Source: Flavobacteriales bacterium UBA974 (GTDB lineage Bacteria; Bacteroidota; Bacteroidia; Flavobacteriales_D; Sanyastnellaceae). From it: 64,000 nucleotides of DNA. The notes beneath the pieces were generated by a model. That model was given only the letters and a program-made list of their open reading frames with translations. It was not told the DNA's origin and did not search any database. Positions 1 through 8,011 of this stretch are shown here, piece by piece. The position numbers and the translations under genes are program-made. The stretch spans positions 61,076 through 125,075 of the forward strand of contig DBBW01000018.1 of the NCBI GenBank assembly GCA_002292405.1, written 5' to 3'. Numbering within the stretch: the first letter of the stretch is position 1; every line of letters begins with the position of its first letter.

Positions 1-139
1 GTTTTTCTATGTGCTTTTGGGTTCCACCAGTTGAGTAAATAGTAACACCTAAACGCTTTAATTCTTCAACAATGGGAGTGAGTCCATCTTTGTTAAAAAC
101 AGAGATTAATGCTGAACTTATTTTTCTAGACAGTGACAT
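1..139 (-). CDS. purH: PurH N-terminus (AICAR formyltransferase/IMP cyclohydrolase), partial
   Basis: Only the first 46 codons are in the window; the gene runs off the left edge. The protein begins MSLSRKISSALISVF and continues through ELKRLGVTIYSTGGTQKH. This matches the start of the IMP cyclohydrolase (MGS-like) domain of PurH, where the STGGT segment belongs to the active-site region. PurH catalyses the last two steps of purine synthesis (AICAR to IMP) in the cytosol. It is divergent from the ABC-type permease, with 57 bases between the start codons. The catalytic remainder cannot be checked here. Identification rests on the strongly conserved N-terminal motif. Confidence 0.85.
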   Translation of the reverse strand, partial: MSLSRKISSALISVFNKDGLTPIVEELKRLGVTIYSTGGTQKHIEK

Positions 140-183
140 GGAAATTTTTCTCTTATTTAAGACCGTGAAGTTAGCTCAAGGTG

Positions 184-191
184 TAGCTTTG
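184..191 (+). promoter_or_regulatory. -7-like box TAGCTTTG, leaderless arrangement
   Basis: Perfect match to the Bacteroidota -7 consensus TAnnTTTG. It ends 5 bases (GTGTC) before the ATG at 197, so transcription would begin at or next to the start codon. No clear TTTG -33 element is seen at the usual 17-23 base spacing. Confidence 0.45.
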
Positions 192-196
192 GTGTC

Positions 197-1441
197 ATGA
201 TGTGGTTGCGTTTATTTAAGGAAAGTTTAAACTTCGCTTGGAGTGCAATTGTGATGAATAAACTTCGCACTTTCTTATCACTTTTAGGAGTTATGGTAGG
301 CATTTTTGTGATTAGCGCCATATTTGCAGTTGTCGATTCAATGGAAGATGATCTCATGGAATCATTCAGCATGCTAGACGATGATGTTCTATTTGTTAGT
401 AAGTGGCCTTGGAGCATGGGTGGCGATTATCCATGGTGGAAATACATTCAAAGACGTGAGCCAACATTAAAGGATTCCAACGAATTGGCCTCACGTCTTA
501 CACAAGCTTCAGAGGTATCGTTTCAGATGAAGGCGATGTTCGATTTAGAATCGGGCGATAACTCATTCCCAAATGTCGCAGTTGCCGCGGTTTCGCACAC
601 TTATCCCAATGTTGTAAGCATAGATATTGCTAATGGCAGGTTTTTCAATGACTCAGAAAGTGCATCTGGGAGAGGGATGGCGATCATTGGTTATGATGTG
701 GCGATGAATCTATTCGGGACAGAAGATGCTTTAGGCAAGAAGTTTAAGATTGCAGGCCAAAAGTTAGAAGTCATCGGCACATTTACTCAGCAAGGCGCCT
801 CTATCGTTTCAAACGGTTTTGATGAATTCGTAGTGGTTCCCGCCACATTTGCCCCGAGAATTTTTGACACTAGGAATAACGATGGCAATACCATTATGGT
901 GAAGGTCAAGGACGGAGTTGATTTGGCCATTTTAAAAGACGAAATAATACAGCAATTTAGGAGTGTTAGAAGGGTGCGACCTTCTGATGTTGACGACTTT
1001 TCAATTAACCAAATAGAAATGCTTACAGGGATTATATCTTCAATATTTTCTCAAGTTGAGATGGGGGGGTGGTTTATTGCAATCTTCGCGATTCTAGTTG
1101 GGTGCTTCAGTATTGCAAACATTATGTTTGTCTCTGTGCGAGAAAGGACAAGAATAATAGGTGTTCAAAAAGCGCTTGGAGCGAAGTCTTCGTTTATTTT
1201 AATTCAATTCCTTTTCGAGTCAATTGTACTGTGCATTTTTGGAGCAGCATTAGCATTATTAGCAATAGAAATCCTCATGTTTATTGTGAACATGTCAGAT
1301 TTAGGAATCAACTTATCTATTTCAGTGGAACGTGTTGCAATGGCAATGACTATAGCGATTGTGTCAGGATTACTCGCGGGAATTGCTCCAGCATTGGCTG
1401 CAGCTAGGATGCCACCGGTTGAAGCCATGAGGTCTAACTAA
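197..1441 (+). CDS. MacB/FtsX-type ABC transporter permease
   Basis: A 414-residue inner-membrane protein with the MacB/FtsX architecture. One N-terminal membrane segment (about 23-49, following NKLRTFLSLLGV) is followed by a large periplasmic domain (about 50-285) and three C-terminal membrane segments near 290-315, 335-362 and 380-405. The FtsX-domain signature RERTRIIGVQKALGA and the terminal PPVEAMR motif are present. Such permeases pair with a cytosolic ATPase and move or mechanically act on envelope substrates; the ATPase is not adjacent, so the substrate is unknown. A second in-frame ATG lies directly after the first. The gene is divergent from purH. Confidence 0.85.
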   Translation: MMWLRLFKESLNFAWSAIVMNKLRTFLSLLGVMVGIFVISAIFAVVDSMEDDLMESFSMLDDDVLFVSKWPWSMGGDYPWWKYIQRREPTLKDSNELASRLTQASEVSFQMKAMFDLESGDNSFPNVAVAAVSHTYPNVVSIDIANGRFFNDSESASGRGMAIIGYDVAMNLFGTEDALGKKFKIAGQKLEVIGTFTQQGASIVSNGFDEFVVVPATFAPRIFDTRNNDGNTIMVKVKDGVDLAILKDEIIQQFRSVRRVRPSDVDDFSINQIEMLTGIISSIFSQVEMGGWFIAIFAILVGCFSIANIMFVSVRERTRIIGVQKALGAKSSFILIQFLFESIVLCIFGAALALLAIEILMFIVNMSDLGINLSISVERVAMAMTIAIVSGLLAGIAPALAAARMPPVEAMRSN

Positions 1442-1452
1442 TCGGAGAGCAT

Positions 1453-2181
1453 TTAATAAGAAAACGAAACACCTGCCCGTAAATAACCACGAGGTGCTTC
1501 CCAATCTCCGGTTGTATATGTAACTACCCCGTTATCCTCAATCGTAACATCAGCAATGTTTTCTAAATTACCATAGGAGACTTTAGCATATCTGAGATCT
1601 AGAAAAAAGTGAGGTACAACTTTTACCCTTACTCCAGCAGAATATCCGTACGACCATGTTCTTGCGAAATAAATATTTTCCCTTGACCTTTCGTTTTCTT
1701 GGAGTAAATCAGTGAATTTGGAAGTTAATAATGATCCCTGAGCTCCCACAATCAAGTCTATATATGGTTGTACGATTTTAAATTTTAATGGGGAAAAACG
1801 AAGCGTTATATGACCATGAACGATTTGGTCTCTAACCTTTAGAACCCCAAGGGTGTCTAGCAAAGTCACGTTTTGTTCTAACGTTGAAATAGGTTGCAAG
1901 CCAACACTTATTCCTTTTGATAATATCCGGCTCATCTTCTGCTTCGTGTAATTGATTTCGAATCCTTTATGGGGATCGTCCATAAAAGAAGCCCAACCAA
2001 TTTCGTTGCTGAATGTAGCTATAGTGAAGACTCTGGTAACTCGTTTTAATTCGACACTGTTATCCTTATCTTTCAAAAAGGGATGAATAACTGAGGGGTT
2101 TTTATAGAGCGAATCAGTTATAATATCAGCCTTGCAAGTCAAAGCTAGCAAACAGAAATTGATAAAGAGAAGCTTTTTCAT
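1453..2181 (-). CDS. Putative outer-membrane beta-barrel protein
   Basis: A 242-residue protein starting MKKLLFINFCLLALTCKADI, a Sec signal peptide likely cleaved near residue 18-20. The mature part has alternating hydrophobic/polar strands and ends in aromatic residues (GVSFSY), as in small porin-like barrels of Bacteroidota. I chose the ATG at 2181 because the 54 upstream in-frame codons would overlap the divergent rmlD-pgm gene and would bury the signal peptide. A -7-like TACCTTCG lies at 2195-2202. No specific family is recognised and the function is unknown. Confidence 0.65.
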   Translation of the reverse strand: MKKLLFINFCLLALTCKADIITDSLYKNPSVIHPFLKDKDNSVELKRVTRVFTIATFSNEIGWASFMDDPHKGFEINYTKQKMSRILSKGISVGLQPISTLEQNVTLLDTLGVLKVRDQIVHGHITLRFSPLKFKIVQPYIDLIVGAQGSLLTSKFTDLLQENERSRENIYFARTWSYGYSAGVRVKVVPHFFLDLRYAKVSYGNLENIADVTIEDNGVVTYTTGDWEAPRGYLRAGVSFSY

Positions 2182-2212
2182 AGATGAATTAAAGCGAAGG
2201 TAGTGTTTGTTG

Positions 2213-2220
2213 TAGTTTAG
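2213..2220 (+). promoter_or_regulatory. -7-like box TAGTTTAG, leaderless arrangement
   Basis: Seven of eight matches to TAnnTTTG. It ends 4 bases (TAAC) before the GTG start at 2225. The 43-base divergent gap also holds TACCTTCG (2195-2202) for the opposite gene. Confidence 0.4.
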
Positions 2221-2224
2221 TAAC

Positions 2225-4822
2225 GTGAAAAAAGTTTTGTTATTAGGGGCCGGTGGACAATTGGGGAGTTTCCTATTACGTAGATATGCTACGGACAATG
2301 AACTTTCTTGGGTGGGGTATTCTAGAGAACAACTGGATATCAAAAACCGCTCTCAATTAGAAGATATACTAGACAAAGAAAAACCTTTTGCTGTAGTAAA
2401 TACTGCAGCTTATACGAACGTAGATAGAGCGGAAACGGAAAAGCAATTGGCATGGGAAGTAAACGCTGAAGCCCCCTCGTTGATAGCAAAAGCTTGTAAC
2501 AAAAGAAGTGTAGCACTGATTCACATTAGCACTGATTATGTTTTTAATGGAGAGAATGGAGGAACTAAAGAGAGGCCTTATAGGGCGAATGATAAAGTGA
2601 ATCCTATCGGAGTCTATGGTAAATCTAAAGAAGCTGGGGAGCGTGCAGTTGAGGAGGCGATGTCTGAAAATGGTCGATATCATATTTTGAGGACGAGCTG
2701 GCTTTATGACAACAAGGGGTCTAATTTTTTTACCACAATGACTCGGTTAGGCACTGAAAGAAACAGGTTAAGAGTTGTTTGCGACCAAATAGGTACCCCA
2801 ACCTATGTAGGGTCTTTGTCTGAGGCAATTAGATCATTACTCATCAACGGTGAAAAAGTTCCAAATGGAATTTTACATTTTAGTGATGATGGTGTTACTA
2901 GTTGGGCTTCTTTTGCCCGTGAGATATTTGTACAACTTAAAATGGATGTCGATGTCGAGGGCATTACCACAGCGGAATACCCAACCAAAGCAATGCGCCC
3001 AGCTAATTCTCATCTCGACGGAGCACCACTTAGGGAGTTGTTGAATTTGACTAAAAGAACTTGGAAAAAAGCATTAGAAATGTGTATCAATAGTGAATAT
3101 TTAAGTGTTAAAGAAAGGGCGCAGGTTTGGACCAAAGAGCCATACGATTTAAAAACCAGAGAAGTTGTTAAGGAATGGTTGAGAAATGATAAGGAGGATA
3201 TGCTTATGGAGGCATTTCACACGGATATTGAATTTGGAACTGGGGGAATGAGGGGTATTTATGGGCCTGGTACCAATAGGATTAATGAAGCAATAATTGC
3301 CAGTGCGACTCAGGGGTTAGTGAATTACATCAAGGGCGCGAAAGGTGAGAGCGGTGACCAACTGAAAGTTGCGATTGCATACGATTGCCGCAATCAAAGC
3401 ACAGAATTTGCTGAAGTTACAGCACGGGTTTTAGCTGGGAATGGGATTCAAGCATTGCTGTACCCCGCCCTCAGACCTACTCCTCAACTTTCTTATACAG
3501 TTCGCGCTTTAGGTTGTGTTGCTGGGATAGTCATAACGGCATCTCACAATCCACCAGAGTACAATGGGTATAAGGTCTATTGGGATGATGGAGGCCAAAT
3601 AGTGGCTCCCCACGATTCTGGGATTATCTCAGAAGTACGAAAAGTAAAATCTCTTTCAGAGGTTCATATTTTTTCTGGTCCGATAGATTCAGAAGATTTA
3701 ATTACAATTCTCGGACCTGAATTGGACGAGGGTTATATGAATGCTGTTCTGGAATTAAGGAGTTCTAAATCGCTTGAAGACAATGGATCTGACTTGTGCT
3801 TGGTTTTTACGGGTCTTCATGGAACAGGATCAGTAAGTGTTCCTCCGGCATTAAAGGCGTTTGGTTTTTCTAACGTACATGAAGTCATGTCTCAAAAAGA
3901 GCCAGACGGGAATTTCCCTACAGTTTCCAGCCCCAATCCTGAAGAGGGACAAGCCTTGGCTGAGGCGCTTCTTTTGGGTGAGCAGGTAAGTGCTTCGCTC
4001 GTGATGGGTACTGACCCAGATGCAGATAGAGTTGGTATAGCTGTGCCAAATGGGAAAGGTGGATTTCAACTTCTGAACGGAAATGAAACAGGCGCACTTC
4101 TTTTTGATTATGTTCTAAGATGCGGTAGAGACAACGGCACTCCATTTGGCTCATCGGAGTTTGTTGCTTCAACGATCGTTACTTCTCCACTTTTAGGAGA
4201 GATTGGAAAAGGCTTTGGTTTGGGAGTTAGGACAACTCTCACCGGATTTAAACACATAGCAGCTGCAATAGCTCAAGAGAAGGGTAGCAGGGAATTCGTT
4301 ATAGGCGCTGAAGAAAGCTATGGTTATCTCATAAAAAATACTGCAAAAGACAAAGATGCTGTATCAGCGTGTTGTGTCCTGTCGGAGCTTGCTCATACTC
4401 TAAAAGAACAAGGCACGACGATGCTTGAAAGATTGGAGGAGATTCACAGAAAGTTTGGGCTATACCAAGAAGGTCTTATTTCAATCGTGAAAACCGGAAG
4501 GAATGGATCTAAAGAGATTGCAGATATAATCACATCTTTTAGAACGAGTCCGCCCGAAAGCTTGGCTGGAGATAAAGTTGTTGAGTTTTATGATTTTGCA
4601 AGCCCTGACGGGACGAAATACAACCTTCCTAAATCGAATGTACTACAGTTTGTAACTGAAAACGGTTCTATTGTAACGGTAAGGCCCTCAGGTACTGAGC
4701 CAAAGATTAAATTTTACGTTAGTGTGAAAGGAAACCTAAAGGCTGGAGATGATTACTTAAAGGCCCAATCCGAATTGAAAACTAGGGTGAAAGATCTATT
4801 TAAAGCCTTTGGAGCAGTGTAG
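2225..4822 (+). CDS. Fusion: dTDP-4-dehydrorhamnose reductase (RmlD) + phosphoglucomutase/phosphomannomutase
   Basis: An 865-residue, two-domain protein read without interruption. Residues 1-285 are RmlD: the NAD(P)-binding GAGGQLG at 8-14, STDYVF at 102-107, and the catalytic YxxxK as Y131/K135. RmlD reduces dTDP-4-keto-L-rhamnose to dTDP-L-rhamnose. Residues 286-865 are an alpha-D-phosphohexomutase: FGTGGMRG, the phosphoserine loop TASHNP (Ser440), the metal loop GTDPDADR (595-602), sugar-binding GAEESYG (694-700) and phosphate-binding VRPSGTEP (819-826). Both halves have the normal stand-alone length, and residue 286 is a Met, so the fusion looks like simple loss of the rmlD stop. The start is GTG. 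The mutase would supply Glc-1-P, the first precursor of dTDP-rhamnose. Confidence 0.9.
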   Translation: MKKVLLLGAGGQLGSFLLRRYATDNELSWVGYSREQLDIKNRSQLEDILDKEKPFAVVNTAAYTNVDRAETEKQLAWEVNAEAPSLIAKACNKRSVALIHISTDYVFNGENGGTKERPYRANDKVNPIGVYGKSKEAGERAVEEAMSENGRYHILRTSWLYDNKGSNFFTTMTRLGTERNRLRVVCDQIGTPTYVGSLSEAIRSLLINGEKVPNGILHFSDDGVTSWASFAREIFVQLKMDVDVEGITTAEYPTKAMRPANSHLDGAPLRELLNLTKRTWKKALEMCINSEYLSVKERAQVWTKEPYDLKTREVVKEWLRNDKEDMLMEAFHTDIEFGTGGMRGIYGPGTNRINEAIIASATQGLVNYIKGAKGESGDQLKVAIAYDCRNQSTEFAEVTARVLAGNGIQALLYPALRPTPQLSYTVRALGCVAGIVITASHNPPEYNGYKVYWDDGGQIVAPHDSGIISEVRKVKSLSEVHIFSGPIDSEDLITILGPELDEGYMNAVLELRSSKSLEDNGSDLCLVFTGLHGTGSVSVPPALKAFGFSNVHEVMSQKEPDGNFPTVSSPNPEEGQALAEALLLGEQVSASLVMGTDPDADRVGIAVPNGKGGFQLLNGNETGALLFDYVLRCGRDNGTPFGSSEFVASTIVTSPLLGEIGKGFGLGVRTTLTGFKHIAAAIAQEKGSREFVIGAEESYGYLIKNTAKDKDAVSACCVLSELAHTLKEQGTTMLERLEEIHRKFGLYQEGLISIVKTGRNGSKEIADIITSFRTSPPESLAGDKVVEFYDFASPDGTKYNLPKSNVLQFVTENGSIVTVRPSGTEPKIKFYVSVKGNLKAGDDYLKAQSELKTRVKDLFKAFGAV

Positions 4823-4865
4823 TTTCCTTAATATGAGTTGGTTTTTTTAGGGTTCTTTACATCCT

Positions 4866-5420
4866 CTATTTTGTCTTTTCAATATTTTCCTTGACTTTTT
4901 CTTCGAGTCTTTCAAGGTCGGTCGTCTCATAAAAGTCCTCCCAGTAGGGTAAAATAAGGGGTGCGATAGACTCCACAACGGGGTAAACAACACATTTATC
5001 TGTTGCATTTTCGGGAAGTAATCCTTTTCCAAACCCCTTCATTCCAAATATGATAAATGTCAGAATTAGAGCGTTTTTTGCAAGACCGAAAACAGCTCCA
5101 GCAATTTTATTTGCAAGACCTAATGCAACAAGTTTGAGAGCTTGTTCAAGTACCCTTGCAAGCATGTGTACAGTGATAACCACGACGAAGAATACAATTG
5201 CAAAAGAAGCCACAGCAATTTGTTTCTCGGACCAATCTAAGTTTAAGCTTATTTCATATGCGATTGCATCTGCACCATAATAGGCGGCCAATGCCCCGGC
5301 GATGATTGCTACAAAAGAAGCGAGTGTAAGAACCAGCCCTTTTTTAAAGCCGGTAAATGCACCCCAAATTAGAATGACAATTAGAATGATATCTGTGATA
5401 GGTAATGGTAATGAATCCAT
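4866..5420 (-). CDS. CvpA family inner-membrane protein
   Basis: A 184-residue protein beginning MDSLPLPITDIILIVILIWGAF. It has four hydrophobic segments (about 8-25, 28-50, 70-92 and 100-125) and the Gly-rich GFKKGL loop after the first helix, typical of CvpA/colicin V production proteins. The family affects peptidoglycan and envelope processes, but the molecular role is unclear. The ATG at 5420 is preferred to the one 14 codons upstream, because the longer form would run into the lysC start and would prefix a polar stretch before the first helix. It converges with the rmlD-pgm fusion and diverges from lysC by only 24 bases. Confidence 0.8.
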   Translation of the reverse strand: MDSLPLPITDIILIVILIWGAFTGFKKGLVLTLASFVAIIAGALAAYYGADAIAYEISLNLDWSEKQIAVASFAIVFFVVVITVHMLARVLEQALKLVALGLANKIAGAVFGLAKNALILTFIIFGMKGFGKGLLPENATDKCVVYPVVESIAPLILPYWEDFYETTDLERLEEKVKENIEKTK

Positions 5421-5432
5421 ATTGCAATGTAG

Positions 5433-5440
5433 TAACTTAG
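5433..5440 (+). promoter_or_regulatory. -7-like box TAACTTAG, leaderless arrangement
   Basis: Seven of eight matches to TAnnTTTG, 4 bases (TGGC) before the GTG start of lysC. The whole divergent gap to cvpA is 24 bases, so any -33 contact must lie inside the cvpA coding sequence. Confidence 0.4.
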
Positions 5441-5444
5441 TGGC

Positions 5445-6710
5445 GTGCAATTTCGAGTACAAAATCTAACAGTCCATAAATTTGGTGGAGCATCTGTAAA
5501 AGATGCAGATGCTGTTAGAAATGTGGAATCTATTTTGCAAAAATGTTTGGTTTCTCCAGCAGTAGTTGTGGTTTCTGCGATGGGCAAAACTACGAATAAA
5601 CTTGAACAGGTGTTTTCTACTTTGGTGTCCGATGGTTTTGACAAATCCTTGGAAGAATTAAACGAAATAGTTGTAGCACATCAAAAGGTCATAGATGCTC
5701 TATCAATAGAGTTAGACCTACGTGAACTATTTGTTACTGCATTAAAAAACTCCAGCCAGCTAGATGATATAAATGCTGCTTATGACGAGTTAGTAGCTTC
5801 GGGTGAAGATGCGAGCACAAAGATATTATTTGCTTATTTAGATTCTAATAGTTGGGATGTTGAGTGGAGAGATGTGAGGGATATTATCGAAACAGATGAA
5901 AGGCACAATAGCGCTAGAGTTGATGAGAGTAGGTTAGATGCAATGGGACTTAACCTTAGAGGTGCGCTTTCTGAGTCATCTCGTAGAATAATAGTAACTC
6001 AGGGTTTTATAGGGAAAAGTCCCTCAGGAAGAACCACGACACTCGGAAGGGAAGGTTCAGACTATTCTGCCGCCTTACTCGCCTGTGCTGTTGGTGCTGA
6101 GGAGGTGGTGATTTGGAAGGATGTCCCTGGAATGTTAAACGCAGATCCGCAAATTTTTGAAGGAACTCAGACGGTGGAAGAACTTGATTACTCTGAAGCT
6201 ATTGAGCTTAGTTATTACGGAGCAAGTGTGATTCACCCCAGGACGGTTAAACCTCTTCAAAATTTAGGCATTCCATTAATAGTGAGGAGTTTTATGGACT
6301 TAAATGCGAAGCAAACAAGGATTGCTCGGTTTCCTGGACAAATTCCTTCTTTCCCAATGTATATCTATAGGCCCAATGTGACTCGGCTGTCTATCGGTCC
6401 TTCCGATCAATCATTTGTAGGTGAAGATCACCTTACCTCAGTCTTTAGCGCTTTAGATGATGCCGGCATTCATGTAAGGATGATGCAGAATTCAGCTGTA
6501 AAGTTTGATATTATCTTTGATTCGAACAAAGACAAGGAAGTAAAGTTGATTGAGAAGCTGGGGAAAGAGGTTTGGACTAAAGCTACGAGAGGGCTAGAAT
6601 TACTCACAGTGAGGTATGGCTCAGATGAGTTGGTAGAAAAATTGACGGCAAAAAGGGAAATCTTGATGGAACAGAAAAGCCCATCTACAGTAAGGCGGCT
6701 TCTCGCTTAG
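5445..6710 (+). CDS. lysC: Aspartate kinase, monofunctional
   Basis: A 421-residue aspartokinase, which phosphorylates L-aspartate as the entry step to lysine/diaminopimelate, threonine and methionine. The N-terminal kinase domain shows KFGGAS at 12-17, TTLGREGSDYSAAL in the middle and WKDVPGMLNADP, followed by the YYGASVIHPRT substrate-binding segment. The C-terminal third is a regulatory ACT region (about 310-400). There is no homoserine dehydrogenase domain, so this is the monofunctional form. It starts at GTG, since no ATG precedes the conserved kinase motif. Its stop codon abuts the stop of the convergent DUF2795 gene with no base between them. Confidence 0.93.
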   Translation: MQFRVQNLTVHKFGGASVKDADAVRNVESILQKCLVSPAVVVVSAMGKTTNKLEQVFSTLVSDGFDKSLEELNEIVVAHQKVIDALSIELDLRELFVTALKNSSQLDDINAAYDELVASGEDASTKILFAYLDSNSWDVEWRDVRDIIETDERHNSARVDESRLDAMGLNLRGALSESSRRIIVTQGFIGKSPSGRTTTLGREGSDYSAALLACAVGAEEVVIWKDVPGMLNADPQIFEGTQTVEELDYSEAIELSYYGASVIHPRTVKPLQNLGIPLIVRSFMDLNAKQTRIARFPGQIPSFPMYIYRPNVTRLSIGPSDQSFVGEDHLTSVFSALDDAGIHVRMMQNSAVKFDIIFDSNKDKEVKLIEKLGKEVWTKATRGLELLTVRYGSDELVEKLTAKREILMEQKSPSTVRRLLA

Positions 6711-6932
6711 TTAGTATTCGTCTTCGTTGAAGAAGAAGTCCTCTTTCGAAGGGTAGTCAGGCCAAATATCTTCAATAGTATCATAGTTTTCTCCATCATC
6801 TTGAAGCCCTTGAAGGTTTTCTACCACTTCAAGCGGCGCTCCTGTACGCATAGCGAAGTCAATAAGCTCGTCTTTTGAAGCGGGCCATGGTGCATCCTCT
6901 AAGTAAGAGGCTAATTCGAGAGTCCAATACAT
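6711..6932 (-). CDS. DUF2795 domain protein
   Basis: A 73-residue acidic protein starting MYWTLELASYLEDAPWPASK, followed by DELIDFAMRTGAPLEVVENLQ and an acidic, aromatic tail (EDFFFNEDEY). Length and pattern match the short DUF2795 proteins conserved across Bacteroidota, whose function is unknown. An AGAAAGGA Shine-Dalgarno-like run precedes the ATG, which is unusual here. The gene has its own strong promoter inside the end of the adenosyltransferase gene, and a stem-loop with a GTAA loop in its leader (see 6947-6964). Confidence 0.85.
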   Translation of the reverse strand: MYWTLELASYLEDAPWPASKDELIDFAMRTGAPLEVVENLQGLQDDGENYDTIEDIWPDYPSKEDFFFNEDEY

Positions 6933-6946
6933 TCCTTTCTATTTGT

Positions 6947-6964
6947 GTCTTGTTTACACAAGAC
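6947..6964 (-). promoter_or_regulatory. Leader stem-loop upstream of the DUF2795 gene
   Basis: GTCTTGT at 6947-6953 pairs perfectly with ACAAGAC at 6958-6964. In the mRNA sense the four-base loop reads GTAA, a GNRA-type tetraloop. It lies between the promoter (6975-7005) and the Shine-Dalgarno-like sequence, so it would form in the 5' leader. There is no T-run, so it is not a standard terminator. Confidence 0.5.
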
Positions 6965-6974
6965 TTACAGCGCG

Positions 6975-7005
6975 CAAAAGTAACCGAATCTCTATAAGTT
7001 GCAAG
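6975..7005 (-). promoter_or_regulatory. Promoter for the DUF2795 gene
   Basis: On the minus strand, CTTG and a perfect -7 box TACTTTTG (6975-6982) are separated by 19 bases, the preferred Bacteroidota spacing. The promoter overlaps the last codons of the upstream adenosyltransferase gene and gives a leader of roughly 35-40 bases. Confidence 0.55.
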
Positions 7006-7543
7006 TTTTCCATGCAATTTCTTCAGTTTCTGTTAAATATGATAATAATCTGGCGGTTGTGAATAGTAAATCTGACAGTCGATTTAGATATTTTATAACC
7101 TCTGGATTGACCTCTTCCTCTCTGGATAATCCCACACACCTGCGTTCCGCTCTACGACAAACGGCTCTTGCTATGTGTGCATCCGCAACAGCTGGATGAC
7201 CTCCTGGGAGTAAGAAGTTTTTTAGTGTGGGAACCTTTTCATCTGCCGCGTCCATCCACTCTTCAAACTTTTTTATTGCATGCTTAGATAATTTTGGAAG
7301 CTTTTCTAGCATTTTTGAATCTTTTGTCGCCAGGTGAGAACCGAGGGTGAACAGTTCAGCCTGAATTTCTCTAAAAAACGCCCGGTGTTCAAGCATCGCT
7401 TTGTGCTCAATTAGTTTTCCAATAAAGGAATTAAGCTCATCAACAGTTCCGTAAGCCTCAATTCTAAGGTTGTCTTTAGGTACACGGGGACCACTAAAAA
7501 GTCCTGTTGTCCCGTCATCACCTGTTCTTGTATATATCCGCAT
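6992..7543 (-). CDS. PduO-type ATP:cob(I)alamin adenosyltransferase
   Basis: A 183-residue protein with the family's ATP-binding N-terminus TRTGDDGTTGLFSG (residues 5-18), the conserved YGTVDELNSFIG helix, and the Arg-rich signature AVCRRAERR near the C-terminus. It transfers the adenosyl group of ATP to cob(I)alamin to form coenzyme B12, acting as a helix-bundle trimer in the cytosol. With the methylmalonyl-CoA epimerase at 18655 it points to a B12-dependent methylmalonyl-CoA mutase elsewhere in the genome. It diverges from the dCMP deaminase gene by 33 bases. Confidence 0.92.
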   Translation of the reverse strand: MRIYTRTGDDGTTGLFSGPRVPKDNLRIEAYGTVDELNSFIGKLIEHKAMLEHRAFFREIQAELFTLGSHLATKDSKMLEKLPKLSKHAIKKFEEWMDAADEKVPTLKNFLLPGGHPAVADAHIARAVCRRAERRCVGLSREEEVNPEVIKYLNRLSDLLFTTARLLSYLTETEEIAWKTCNL

Positions 7544-7547
7544 GAAA

Positions 7548-7555
7548 CGAAGCTA
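7548..7555 (-). promoter_or_regulatory. -7-like box TAGCTTCG, leaderless arrangement
   Basis: Minus strand, seven of eight matches to TAnnTTTG. It ends 4 bases (TTTC) before the ATG of the adenosyltransferase gene. Confidence 0.4.
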
Positions 7556-7576
7556 CGTAGATTATCTTGCGCTTTA

Positions 7577-8011
7577 ATGAATGAAGCTATTAAAAAGCAA
7601 AGGCGTTATGACAATGCCTATATGAGAATGGCTGAAGAGTGGGCTAAACTCTCGCATTGCACTCGTAAAAAGGTTGGTGCGCTTATTGTCAAAGACAGGA
7701 TGATTATATCAGACGGATATAATGGTTCTCCAAGCGGATTCCCAAATGAATGTGAAAATGCTGAAGGAGAGACACATTGGCATGTTCTCCATGCAGAGAC
7801 AAATGCCATCACAAAATTAGCTCGAAGTCTGAATTCTGCTGAAGGTTCCACCCTATATATCACACTTTCACCTTGCCGCGATTGCGCTAAGCTCATTTTA
7901 CAATCGGGCATTTCTAGAGTCGTCTATAAACAAGCTTACAAAGACACTAGCGGAATCGATTTTCTGGACAAGGCATTTATAAAAACAGAACTCCTTGATG
8001 TCACAGAGTAA
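7577..8011 (+). CDS. dCMP deaminase family protein (ComEB-like)
   Basis: A 144-residue zinc-dependent deaminase. The HAE motif is at 72-74 (zinc His and catalytic Glu) and the zinc Cys pair PCxxC is at 99-103 (C100, C103). The insert CENAEGETHWHVLHAE is typical of deoxycytidylate deaminases, which convert dCMP to dUMP for dTTP synthesis. The start ATG follows a TATCTTGC stretch that may be a weak -7 box. Its last 14 bases overlap the start of the downstream S41 protease gene, suggesting translational coupling. Confidence 0.9.
   Translation: MNEAIKKQRRYDNAYMRMAEEWAKLSHCTRKKVGALIVKDRMIISDGYNGSPSGFPNECENAEGETHWHVLHAETNAITKLARSLNSAEGSTLYITLSPCRDCAKLILQSGISRVVYKQAYKDTSGIDFLDKAFIKTELLDVTE

Noticed and set aside
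4823-4865. T-rich stretch between the rmlD-pgm fusion and cvpA as a terminator
   Set aside because: There is a run of seven T residues but no adjacent stem, so I do not call a terminator.
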